A DNA stretch of 64,000 nt from Takakia lepidozioides (taxonomy: Eukaryota; Streptophyta; Takakiopsida; Takakiales; Takakiaceae). The notes below the pieces were generated by a model. The model had not been told where the DNA came from and ran no database searches. It saw only the letters and a list, made by a program, of their open reading frames with translations. Every line of letters starts with the position of its first letter. Position 1 is the first letter of the stretch. The translations under genes were made by a program, and so were the position numbers. Of this stretch, positions 22,368 through 33,536 are shown piece by piece. Location: the NCBI GenBank assembly GCA_030704615.1, contig CM060731.1:76178756-76242755 (forward strand). Direction: 5' to 3'.

Positions 22368-22690
22368 AATACGCCCCGGGGGGTGCACTCTTTATAAACT
22401 GTGCGTATCACGTGCGTTCGTCGCCTAATAAAAAAACCCCCTGTATATGGATCATTGGATAATTTATACCCCATCTGTACATACTTTTTGAAGATTATAA
22501 AATCCCCTCCTGTAAATATACAAAAATTTACAATTTTTGGAAAGTACCCCCTTCTGTATGTATATTCTCATTTTTCATCATTAAAAATAACCCTCCAATA
22601 TGTATATGTATGTTTTTATATTATATCAAATTTATTCATTTAAAACATAATAAAATCTAACAAATTAATTAAAAAAAATATTTGCCTTTG
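22368..22690 (+). repeat. CCCCGGGGGG-headed AT-rich repeat, copy B
   Basis: Starts 'AATACGCCCCGGGGGGTGCACTCTTTATAAA' and matches copy A (11345-11620) through 'ACGTGCGTTCGTCGCC' against 'ACATGTGTTCATCATCC' and the AT-rich body. A short ORF continues to 22870 (VFDLTLYFKHADAIMESKST) without a known family. It is flanked by direct repeats of about 100 bp. Confidence 0.5.
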
Positions 22691-22989
22691 ATAAAGTTGT
22701 CAAAGACTTTTCGGTCATTTGCATCAAGAACATATGTGTTTGACTTGACATTGTACTTTAAACATGCTGACGCGATAATGGAATCCAAATCAACCATCAT
22801 GTTATCCGTCAAATCGTACGACACTCCTCTTGTGGTGCAAGAGCTCTTCTTCCAAGCTCTGAAACCCTAGGGGCACATTCCATGGCCTTGCCGCACCTCT
22901 TAGCTCCTATTCCAGCCCTGCTCTTGCCATGACAAGAGCCCTCTCAATGCTGAAGCTCGAGATTGAAACCCAATCTCAACATCATGAGT

Positions 22990-23729
22990 GCCTCAATTTG
23001 TTATTGCACCATATTTTCTTCAGCTTCTGACAGTCTATTTGCTAGTGTTCTTGTGGCAGAAAACCTATAATTTCGGCGCTGACTAAATCAAGATTCTAGA
23101 GCAAATACTATATTTCATCCAAATAATGCTGTTTTTACAAAGTGCACTGATTTGCCCCAAGCCAAATCAGCCCTTTTGCTTGGTTTTGCAATCCTGCAGC
23201 ATGGTGCTTTCATCTCTGAAGCTGAAGATCGAATGCCAAGGTCTACCACCTCGTAACCCACATCGCCTCCGCTTCTAACAACCAAGAGCTCCACGGTGCT
23301 CCTTGCATAACAACCTGGTTTCTCTCATTCTCAAGCAAAAACCACAAGTGCTACAACTAACTCGTATCTGGCACTCACAGATACGAGCTCATCTTTCTCG
23401 AGTGATAAAGAAGAAGAATACAAGCACAAGCTCATGCGAGCTCACAAAGTTGAAGCATAAACTCATGCATATATAAACTCATCACTCAAATATAAGTCAA
23501 GCCAAGTGCACCCCACGCCATGGGGAATCCACACTACGGCGCCATAACTAGGCGTGGTGAGGCTCAACTCGAGAAAGATGAGCCTCCCGCGCTTGCCGTG
23601 AAGATAACCACTCCAGGGCCTAAATCTGCCTTGACCCCTGGATTGACACTTGGGCCAATCCCAAATGTCAATTTGTAAAAGCTAGTTATTTCCTAGCTAG
23701 TTTCACACTAGTGGTAAAATAACTTGACA
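22990..23729 (-). repeat. Right terminal (LTR-like) region of the nested element
   Basis: In the element's orientation this is its 5' end. It begins TGTCAAGTTATT at 23729 and contains the ~58-bp segment shared with the left end. It also has two perfect palindromes: a 10-bp stem at 23361-23387 and a 17-bp inverted repeat at 23387-23403 / 23567-23583. The inner LTR edge and a primer-binding site were not identified, so the limit near 22990 is a guess. Confidence 0.4.
23361..23387. other. Perfect short hairpin in the LTR-like region
   Basis: CTCGTATCTG at 23361-23370 and CAGATACGAG at 23378-23387 form a 10-bp stem with a 7-nt loop (GCACTCA). It could act in RNA or DNA structure, or be chance. 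Confidence 0.6.
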
Positions 23730-25660
23730 AAGGTATGGGTACAGCCAGTATGCTTCTTATTAAGAGAGAGTTCTTGACTTACAAAATGGACCCCAATGAC
23801 ACCATTGATGACCACATTGCAAAGATGAAAGACATGGGATCTCGACCATTTGGCATCAATGGAAGCCCCGATTGTTGAAGAAGACTTGACTCTTGCTATC
23901 TTGCTGAGCCTACCTACTACTTACAAGAATCTAGTTGATGTGATGATGACACAGTACAATTGACTATGTATCTATTAGCACATTGATGCTAGATGAAAGG
24001 AGAAGGTAACACGACATGTTGGCTGAAGAGATAGCTTTGGCAGCATAAAAGAGAAGGGACGCAACCAACGCAACTAGTGCAAATCTCGCGGAGACTCGTA
24101 CCTGTTACACATGTGGTGAGAGAGGTTATATTGCCCCATTCTGTCCGAAGAAGCGACAAGCGCAGAAGGACAAAATGAAGGCTAGGAAAGAAGTGAATTC
24201 AAGCTCTACATCAGCACAAGTTGCTGAATCAAGCGAAATGCTCTTCATGGTAGTCACAAAGAGCACAAGCGAGGACAAATGGATTCTTGATTCTGGAGCT
24301 TTTGAGCACATAAGTTGTCGCAAGGACTGATTTATGTATTTGAAGCCTATTACAAGACTTCCAATTCACGACATCGCTGGTGCACTCTCGGCAGATGCTC
24401 GTGGGATAGTTCAATTGGAGATGTCCATTGATGGCGGGAAGAAAGGTACTGGTCACCTGAGAGTTTGCATGTACCTGGTATGAATACTAATCTCATCTCT
24501 GTGATAAAGTGAGCAACGGAAGGTGTTCGTGCCGAGTTTTTCAATACTTTTTGTAGGCTTTGGAAATGAGTCAAACTTGTTGGGGAAGGAGAATTGGATG
24601 GTAGTCTACTTTACAAGATGAAATGTAATTAAGTCGTGCCTAATATCCAAGCCAATGTGTCAAGTACTGGTTTGACAAAGTTATGGCATGATAGGCTAGG
24701 TCATCTAGGCCTTCAAAACCTCCACTTAATGAAGAAAATGGTGACGGGCTTTGACTTGGACCAAAAGGTAGAGCTAGGGTTTTGTGGCGCATGTGTGGCA
24801 GAGAAACTTCACAAACAACAAGTGAAGAGTGATGAAGAACGAAGAGACGCACGAGACTTGCTAGAGCTCATACATTCTGATGTGTGCGGTCCAATGAGAA
24901 TTGCTACACACTATGGTTATGTGTACTTCGTAACCTTTACTGATGAGAAGTCTAGAAAATCATTCGTAATCTCATGATGAAGACCAAAGACCAAGTTTTG
25001 GAGAAATTTCAGCTGTTCAAAACATTGGAGGAGAACCAAACAGGCTTGAGAATTAAGAAACTGATGTTAGATGGAGGCGGAGAGTACAAGTCAAAAGCAT
25101 TTGCATGCTTTATTGCTTTTGCAGGGATTGAAAGTTTGACAACTAGTCGTGACTCACCAGCACAAAATGGGCTAGCTGAGTGCCTCAACCGCACCTTGAT
25201 GGAGAAGGCGAGAGCTATGTTGGAACAAAAGCACCTCAACCATTCTTTATGGGGTGAAGCTGTTTTGACAGCAAACTAACTCCGGAACGTTAGCCCCACA
25301 TCATCACTCATGAATGCTACACCGGCGGAAGCATGGAGTGGAAAAAAACCAGATGTCTCTAAGATCAAGGTGTTTGGAAGTGTGGCTTATGTCCTAAAGC
25401 CCAATGAGCAACGTGTGAAACTTGATTCCAAAGTTGATCATAAGTGCATTTTGCTAGGATTTGATGAGGGGACTCCAAACTATCGTTTGTACAATCCTAG
25501 CACTAGCATATTATCCACAGCAATGACGTCATATGTGATGAAGTGAGAGACATTGTGCGCACAGAAGAAGAAAAGAGAGAACGTGTACTAATGCCTTGAC
25601 CATTCACATTGGCCGATGGGAATGAGGCGGGCAGTTGTAGGATAGGGTGTCTCACTTTTT
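23730..25660 (+). pseudogene. Ty1/copia gag-protease-integrase remnant, 3' part
   Basis: Continues the gag begun at 16345. In order are: gag (LLIKREFLTYKMDPNDTI), a zinc-knuckle remnant CYTCGERGYIAPFC with His replaced by Tyr (about 24108), protease WILDSGAFEHISC (about 24280), a GAG-pre-integrase LWHDRLGHLG domain (about 24680) and an integrase core. The integrase core has HSDVCGP, LMLDGGGEYKS and NGLAECLNRTL carrying the D, D and E positions, then the 'KIKVFGSVAYV' and 'GFDEGTPNYRLYNP' tail (to about 25510). Stops and frameshifts occur throughout (24328, 24978, 25279). The sequence ends before reverse transcriptase, so the 3' half is deleted. Confidence 0.85.
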
Positions 25661-27324
25661 GCAGAAGGTGACGTCCATGAAAGTCCATTTTGTTTTTTTA
25701 AAGCATATTTTTTCAGTTTGATTCTCATAAAGATAGACAATAGTATATTTAACATCTTTAATAAAGGGTCTAACCCCAAATATTATAGATATTATTTATT
25801 AGAATTTTAATCTTTAATTAGAATCAATTTTTAGGAGTCAAATCCTAGAGTGTATAGCCATTTGTCCATATACCACTGGCCATCCTAGATTATATGTTTG
25901 TATATTTATTAATAAAAGATGATATCCCAAAAATCCAAAAGACAATATGCTATAGACTAATAAAAAGTTACACATTTGTTTTGGTGTATAAGAAAATCCA
26001 TAGCTTGGTAAAACTTTGATAGATTTCCAAACGACTTTCACCTATTAAAACATTGCACACTTTCTACACATGGCTTTTCGACCTTATCACAATTGGTTAA
26101 ATTTAGATATGTTTTTTAGAGTCCATAGCATAAAAAACTGTGTCGATGACAAAACAATGTTTTGAGTTTCAAAAGTCTGTGGAACATATGGAAAATGAAA
26201 TGTGTTGTTCTTTTCCAAAACGTGAGGCCTTGTTTGCAGAGAGTGTTGTATTGGGCTCACTAAGACCTCGTGTCTGAAGCTCGAAAAGCTTGGTTTGTTG
26301 TTGTGATAGCTCTTCCGAAGTGTAGTGAGGCAAGAAAGAACCAACTGCTTACAGACTTTGACAACTCCTGGGGAAAGAATAAGATCTTTGGTAGAGGAAT
26401 TTTAGACTCTTGGCAATGCAATTAGCTCCAAATAGTCTCCCTTAGAAGGAGACGAGACTAAGGTGAACTGGAGGCACAAAAAAATAAGCCAGTGGAAGAG
26501 TAGATCTAAAACCCAACTTTCCTTTGAGGCTCCCAAATGCAAGAGGGGTAGTATGTGGGTTAAAGTCTAGATTGTATGCAGCTCTCCTAGCAGCCTGCTG
26601 CTTAGTTTAAGTTGTTGCATCCCCCTGTTTGATTATCATTTTCTCTCTCGAGGGACTCTTTCTCCTCTGTTGAGATGCCGACTCCCTAGTTAGTTTATGT
26701 TCTTATAAAAAGTCAATTGCTCCTTTCCTTTAGTTCTCTTTCTTCTTATATTGGTCTTTTCTGGCTTGGAGTAGAACCTCGTTCTTTTGCCTCATGGCTC
26801 TCTATAAGGTTATTTTTTTTCCTATGGATAAATAAAGTTTATCAGGGCTACAATCCCCCTGTTTGATAAATAAAAATAAAAATAAAAATAAAATAAATCC
26901 ATAGCATTCTTATAGTTCATCCAATTTGCGAGAAAATTGTTACATTATATAGGTTTGTAGGTGGTATACAAGAACCCATGTCTTTTCTAATAAAGATGAA
27001 CTATTGTGAAGAAAAAGATAACATGAAACACAGTCACTGAAAAACTGCCTGATGACGTCCGAACTAAGACACCCTAACCTACAACTGCCAGACAAAATCA
27101 TCGACTTCAGATGAAGATAGTTGCAGAGATCGCGGTGCAGAGTCTACTGTTGCAAAACAATATGCAACATTGGAGTACCAAGAGTTTTCTTTTGAATGAG
27201 AATAAAAAAATTGAGTGAATGGAACTACTAGCTAATATTGAAAAATTATTTGTTTTTCAATACCAGCCTGACCCCGCTGGTATAAAAAAAGTAATACCCG
27301 TCCAAAACTGAGCACCAGGAATGT
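25661..27324. other. Intergenic, repeat-derived
   Basis: AT-rich DNA without a recognised gene. At about 26866-26898 an (AAAAT)n run follows 'ATAAATAAAGTTTATCAGGG', which looks like the 3' tail of a retroposed LINE or SINE. Its body may be the preceding few hundred bases but shows no clear protein match. Confidence 0.4.
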
Positions 27325-28135
27325 GAAAGCAAATTATGGTGACTACGTTTTTCTGTCACAACTCGTTTTTTACATGACATAGTTTGATTTAATTGTACCT
27401 TAGAGAGTTTTATTACAATGATGAAGTGAGACTCACTCTTATGCTTCCAACTACTATAAGCTCTAATCTTTAAATTTTCACCATGAATGAAGTTGATTCG
27501 ACAATGTTACAGTCCATAAGAAAAGGTGTTATGGACTTTTGCACTCACTATAAAAAAAACAAATAATAGTTGGGATTCATATTAGTATTGTTGTACTCTT
27601 AAAGATACTAAAATCCTATAGAAAACATCAAGAAAATAAAATTTTGTACTTGTATATATTATTGTGAGCCTCAAAAAATTGATTTTTTATAAAATACATG
27701 AATGCATGAAAACAAAGTAAAACAATAGACTTGCTTATTCGAAATGTACATGAAGAGGAACAATAGCCCGAGGGTCACTATGCGATATAATGAAAAAAAA
27801 AGAAATAAAAAAAAGAAATATTGTCTGTTATTGGAAAAGCTAAGGTAGCCTGTGCCATTGGCCCAAGTATCAAGTGTCATCTAAGTCCAAGTGCAATCCC
27901 CTCACCGACGCTACAAAACAAAATAAAACAAAAACAAAACAAACGTCTCACTTCATATATTGATAGGAATAATCCCATAGTGTCTGTTGCTTACTGGCAA
28001 CTTTAGATGGTTCAGATCGTTCAACATGTGACTATATTTTTTCATAATTATTAAATCAAAACTGTGCAAAACCTTGGGACTTCTTGTTTATAGGCCACCG
28101 CTGAGACTCTTTTGAGACACCATATGTAGCGCAGC
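27325..28135 (-). repeat. Dispersed repeat copy B (inverted relative to 10160-10842)
   Basis: Reverse-complement match to copy A, with an added A-rich expansion at about 27790-27960. Ends match at 'GGTGACTACGTTTTTCTGTC' on the left and 'CCTTGGGACTTCTTGTTTAT' on the right. It directly abuts the upstream arm of the second GDSL copy. Confidence 0.6.
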
Positions 28136-28676
28136 GTGCTTTCACCCACATCAGGGATGACTTGGAAAGGACTCCTATATTGTCGTGCTCAAAAGTTGGT
28201 GGAGGCCGTCTTAGAACCGGCAAGTCGTTTCTTTCCGAATCTTTTCGTTCGGCTTGTCTTTCCTGATGAGCGGTGTTTCTTCCCTCACTCTGCACACTCT
28301 GATGCAGATAGAGCAGACCGCTGGATTATATCATGTAGGCGATCCTCTCTTGGATTAGAGCTCAAAGTTTCCGAGATAAGCCAGGGATATTTTGCTTGGG
28401 TCGTACCCAGTCATACTCAATTGCGCATGTAGTGCAGTACCTCAAATTTATTGACGTGGACTTGGAACAAGTGTGAGCACGAAGCCGCCATATATACTTC
28501 AAACAGAGCACCGATTCGAATTTCATTGATCTCCGGAAATTATGCTAGATGAGGACTTGACTCCAAGTTATTAGTCTTTTCTCAGGTGCTCCGGTACGCT
28601 CGATAACTGAGCAAGTGTGTGGATGAGGAATAGGTATAAGGACACTTGCTCAGGTTGATCTGACAGAATAGGGAAG
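28136..28676 (+). promoter_or_regulatory. Upstream arm and promoter-proximal region of GDSL copy 2
   Basis: Aligns first with 11083-11344 and then directly with 12715-13042. This copy therefore shows the uninterrupted ancestral arrangement, without the ~1.35-kb insertion seen in copy 1. The last 90 bp before the ATG are nearly identical to copy 1. Confidence 0.6.
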
Positions 28677-31220
28677 ATGGAGAAGATTATGGTCGCTCTA
28701 GTTGTAATGCTTACAACCATGTTTACAACCACACCGCTTTGTCTGCGGATTGATGCAGCGTCGAGTGCTGACTTGGAACCCATATCTAAAATTGAGGCTA
28801 AATCTCACAAGAAAGCTAGGGCAGGTGCATACTTTGTATTTGGGGACTCCTTGCTGGATGTAGGGGAGAACAACTACTTGGGGCCGTCTTCACCGAAAGC
28901 CAACTTCCCCCCATACGGAGAGACCCACTTTCACAAGCCTACAGGCCGCTGGACAAATGGTCGCAACATTGGCGACTTTATCGGTAACAGATCAAACCTG
29001 GGTTTTATTAGCTACTAGTAGGCACGATATGTATGTACTTGTTCTCGGTCACTTACCCTCTGTGCAGTTCCATGACGGTCGAGAAGTGCATCATACTGTC
29101 ACTGAGATCTGCAGTCGTGAAGTAGCAGAAGGTCGTCTGGTGAGCTTGATTCTCGAAAAGTGGAGTGCATATCCAGCCAGGGCTCAGATCAATATCGTCT
29201 TTCAACTATCGGGTTACTGACTAAATTATGTGCGGTGGAATTCACATGTTGACAGCGCACCAATTGGGACTGCCCTATGCGCCCCCATATTCGCAACCGG
29301 TTGCAAGCTTCCGCAAGGGAGTGAATTTTGCATCTGCTGGAAGTGGGCTTCTAGACACTACAAGCCCCAATACGGTAAGATGATTCCATTTAATATGATT
29401 GAGCAGCACTCATGTGTGTGTACTACTCTCAGTACTTCACAGGTTTACGTAAGCTACGTATCAGTCCAGGCAGGACCGACAGGATGATCTTGTCTCAAGG
29501 CTCGCGAGGCGCATCTGTCAAAATCTGACAGGATTCTCGGGTTTCTCTAAGCTGGACTTGAAGCAATACGTGCGGACCTTGAAGTACAGGCCGTAATTTA
29601 GCTCTAGACTGTAAACTATACAGACCGCGTTGTGCTGTGCCTTTAGAAACAGCGTGGAAACCACGCAACCAAGGGCCTCCGCTTGTCATCTGGGATTGAT
29701 ACTTGCCAGAGTATCAAATTAATACTTCAAATGAATGAAAGAGATCATCACAAACGATCAATATGCCAATGCTACCGAGACTAGAGTACGCTTGAATGCG
29801 CAAGCTTGAGGAAGTAAATCATCCACCTATCATCCAGTCTTCCGACATTTGCACCAATTGGCCCACAGCTTCAAATATTGCTCTTCATCAGCTGTAATCT
29901 GCTGAAATAACTTTATTCTTACCTTTGGACACGGTCCCCAACTGCACGACTGTCCCTGACGGTTTCTAATAACAAATTGAGAAATGGCACAGAATGCTTA
30001 TTTTTGTTACTTTTTAAGACTGCTCAATCTAGGTCTGGTTTCATTGCTTGCAGACAAATCCCATGAGCCTGCAATTAGCCCAATTCAAGAATGCAACTGC
30101 CATTCTGAAGTTGGAGCTGGGAGCACATGCTGCTCATCATGTCATGACTGAAGCATTTTATCTTATACTAAGCGGTTCTAATGATCTTTCTGGCTACCTT
30201 CAAAGGCCGGATCTCCAGAAGCAGTACACTCCGAATCAATACATCGCCTTGATTGTGGAGGCACAACAACGGACTCTCTCTGTAAGTTTGTGGATTGTTG
30301 AGTTTGTTACCAAGACCACTTGCGATCGGTCCTGTTGCACGAGCATGTTCACTGCATTGTCACAAATCACACATGTACCCGCATGTGAAGTCGTGACATC
30401 TCGTCTCTGGGATTAAGTTCGTCTTCAAAAGCTCAAACAGGAAGGACTAGCTTGATATTTGGACCGCATTTTCTGAATGATTAGATTCTAGCATCATCAC
30501 ATGGTCAATCTCCTCAAGTATTAGCCAGCTTACTGCACACGTGATAATCTCCCCATAATCTCATACAAAACTGCACAACAATTGGAATCCATGGCAGACG
30601 TTATACCAAGCAGGGGCACGCAAGGTGGTGGTGTTCGGCATTCCTCCGATGGGCTGCACACCCTTTGCCCGCTTCTCCAATTCGGCACAGCCTGGACAGT
30701 GCCTTTCGGTTGGGAATGAGTTCGCTGTAGAAACCAACGTGGGGTACAAGAGCGTAGTCGATGCCGTCCGCTCGAAACTTCCAGGATTCCATGCAGTGTA
30801 TATGGAAACCTTGAGCCCAGCGATGGCTATCATCAACAACGGCCCCGCCCACGGTACTATTCCATGATCCTTGTCACCACTCCTTGGAAGGAAAAACAGA
30901 CCATCACCTCAGTTCACCATGGAATTTTCCATGACCATACTCAAAGATGGTGGTATCCTTTGGGTGCAGGGTTGAAGAATGTGAGTGCTGCCTGCTGTGG
31001 AGCTGGTCCTCTGCAAGCGGAAGTTCGCTGTGGATTGCCATTGCCTGCTCATCTCACCCTCTCGGTCTGCGACAGGCCAGATGAGTACTTCTTCTGGGAC
31101 TATCTGCATCCCAGTGAAATAGTTCACCACATGATATTCAAACTCTTTTGGCATGGCAACTCCTCCATTAGCTACCCCATCAATGGGAGGACCTTGTCCA
31201 GACTTGGAAGGACAGTCTAA
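28677..31220 (+). CDS. GDSL esterase/lipase, copy 2
   Basis: Five exons of exactly the same lengths as copy 1: 28677-28983, 29256-29374, 30054-30281, 30598-30853 and 30970-31220, again 386 residues. Catalytic blocks are intact (FVFGDSLLDVG, VNFASAGSG, SGSNDL, FFWDYLHP). It differs from copy 1 by a few scattered changes in exons 1-4. Intron 4 is identical to copy 1 over all 116 bp, yet exon 5 carries nine clustered substitutions in 54 bp (31101-31154), all changing amino acids. Signal-peptide-like N-terminus; probable secreted SGNH hydrolase of unknown substrate. The block V sequence of this copy (DYLHPSE) reads closer to what I recall of the family than that of copy 1. Confidence 0.88.
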
Positions 31221-31659
31221 GCATGTGGCTTGCTGGGTTTCCAGGGGCGACGGCTGCCCAAATTTCCCCGTCACACACAGCACACTGACAAGCAGGGATT
31301 TGAAAGTGCCCAGATATTTTGTGGTGGGTTCTTTGAATAAACATGATTTTGTAGCCGTCATTCCTAACGACTGGAGGTCACATTCATTTTGCATCAACAT
31401 AACTTCACTGTTTTTGAGGCACATCTAAGGATGACTCGTGTGTATCCCAGAAATGAAATTCCATGCACCTAGCAACAAGTACACATAGGCCTCTGTGCGT
31501 GCTGAGAGAACTGTTGAAGACAAGAAAGACTGAGAAGTAAGAGAATGTACTCATAAGACGTTGTTTGCTGTAGCCTCGTGGCCATTGACCCAGCGCCCAC
31601 TCTGAGCGGAACACAAAGACACAGAGACTACGATGTCGGGGGCTGACGCCGGTAGTATG
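31221..31659. other. 3' flank of GDSL copy 2
   Basis: The first part (to about 31330) matches the 3' flank of copy 1 with small indels ('CACTGACAAGCAGGGA', 'GTGCCCAGATATT'). Beyond that no gene is recognised. Confidence 0.45.
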
Positions 31660-32560
31660 ACTTACCTTGAAACATGCTTACCTTGAAACATGCAATTGAT
31701 CCGAGTCTTCCAGATATCCTTTAGAAATCCCTTCACACAAACATAAATCTGCTGTGTGTGATTTGCCCAATATCTAGACCTCAAAAGGGCCTGGGCTATT
31801 GGCTCAGCAACGAGATTTTTGAAGTTGGTAAACAGAGGTACAGGAACATTTCCCTTGATGAATTGAAGAGGGCGTCTCTCTGGTGAGAGTACCCAGGACA
31901 ATGAATCAGGAAATGGAAATTGTCTTCAGGTTCCCCACACAATGGACATGTGCAGTCTCCCTTTCCTCTCTCCGTCTGTTTGCTGTTCAAAGTAGCCACC
32001 CTGAGTTTGAATTTCAGTCAAGTGTCGAGAGTGGGTAAACCCTTGAGGTCATCCACGATGGCCTCACCCATGTCGCAGACTGGAAACAGATTCAGGGAAG
32101 TTTTCTGCATAACTTCATTTTCATCAGACAATTTCCTGGCAACAGACAATGGCTTTGGAAAGTTCAGCCTCTAAGTCACATTTATCCAGCAGGGTCATGG
32201 GTTGCGGACTTAGATTTCAATTTCTTGAAAACATCGACTTAGCCTACTCCTGCTTCCAAGATATAAGGAGATTAACTTAGATATCTGGTATTAGTCATAC
32301 GTTACAACTGACCCCACAACCTGACCTTGGATTCATCGAGTTGGGAGCTGGAGGAAGGCCAAACTCACCCGAACAGCCACATTAGCTGTTTTGGAGCATG
32401 CTGACATGCACTCCTTGAGCACCCCCACTTGAATGGATTCTAGAGACTTAGCCTGGTTGGAGTTATCAACCCACACAGCAGATGCATACTCCAATAATGC
32501 GGCAGCAAAGCATGGGTTTTTCTACTTCAGAGTTGATCCCTCAGCAGTGGAAAAGGATTG
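31660..32560 (-). mobile_element. LINE-type reverse transcriptase C-terminal relic
   Basis: On the minus strand about 32515-32370 reads ALLEYASAVWVDNSNQAK and then SLESIQVGVLKECM. This is the 'P.LEY...VW......LE.IQ...L' segment that follows the RT thumb in plant LINEs. Further on, about 31960-31915 reads GDCTCPLCGEPEDNFHFLIH, the Cys/His motif found at the C-terminus of non-LTR reverse transcriptases (zf-RVT-like). Stops between these parts show decay. The catalytic RT core is not in the window. Confidence 0.7.
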
Positions 32561-33536
32561 AATCACTTTTTAAATATGCATTCCCAATTACATTTGAGGA
32601 AAACCGAACGCCGAAGTAGGGATGTAGGACAGGAATCTCTTGGCTTCCCCACTGCCACTAGAGGTCGCCTCCTCCCTTCCTACAGTCGTTAGTCATTGAA
32701 TGTCACCACTGCACAACTGAGAAGAGAGGAACAGAGAGGTGGAATGTAGCTGCAAGAGCTTGTGAAAATAAGGGCTCTTCTGCGTCCATGATAAACTCCA
32801 TTGATGCAAATTGAGAGGAGTGATATGGACTGAACAAAAGCAGATGTGATTTGATCTATTTGGGCAAGTGTTATTTCCTTGTATAGTGCATCTTGCTGTG
32901 GTACTACCACACCCAGTAGTTACCCTTCCTCACAACGGACATAGCTTTTACCAAACTTGGTTGCTGCAAGCTACTTTCCTGCAGACTTCACACTGATGGA
33001 CCAGATAGACTGACAACAAGCTTGGACTACAAGCAAGACTACAACAAGCTTGGACACAATAAGTATCGGGGCTTGTGCGGTATGAAAAAGATAGAAAAAA
33101 AGCCATGTAACATGGATACTAGTTGCGATGCAAATTGAAGCAGATTCATAAATTCGACTGACATAGACTCCATATTATACTATGATTGGAATCCACCCCT
33201 GTTCCACTGCTCTGGACCATATACACATGTTTGCATCCACACAAAAATGCACATGGAATGTGATCTGCAATTCAGGATGCTTGAGGTGTGCGGTTGATAT
33301 TGCAACACTTGCAACACCGACAAATTGCAACTGAGACTTGCATCTCAAAAACTTTATGCCGTGGTACCCCTACTCTACAATCAGCCCGGTCAAGTACTTG
33401 AAGTTGTGCCCTATTTTCAGCATAACACATGTCAGCCTCCCCTAAGTTGCCAGACCTATCAAGCTCTTGGTGATAGAGCCCAGATTCGGCAGGGTCGAAA
33501 CTGCAAGAAGGGCGACACAAAACGAGAAAGGAACAC
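32561..33536. other. Intergenic, includes mtACP 3' flank
   Basis: No recognised gene. The right part must include the 3' UTR of the minus-strand ACP gene. A small local duplication of 'ACAAGCTTGGACTACAAGCAAGACTACAACAAGCTTGGACAC' type occurs at about 33015-33055. Confidence 0.4.

Larger units (their letters stand above)
16657..23729 (-). mobile_element. Nested gag-protease-methyltransferase element inserted in copia gag
   Basis: The insertion starts TGTCGTGAGC and ends AACTTGACA, giving the TGTC...GACA ends usual for LTR elements. It is flanked by AAGG at 16653-16656 and 23730-23733. Removing the insert plus one AAGG restores the copia gag frame (Tyr-Glu-Gly-Met), which fixes the boundaries. 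Minus-strand content from right to left is: LTR-like/leader DNA, a 42-bp minisatellite, a gag-like region (20903-18982) and a protease-methyltransferase frame (19010-16857), which runs into sequence shared with the right end. A ~58-bp segment (16833-16890 and 23404-23465) is repeated near both ends, compatible with diverged LTRs. No reverse transcriptase, RNase H or integrase is visible in the 7.07 kb, so the element is non-autonomous or has lost them. Confidence 0.75.

Noticed and set aside
11748-27310. 'GTAATACCCGTCCAA' shared by 11750 and 27290
   Set aside because: Only ~15 bp match and the flanks differ; not enough to call a repeat.
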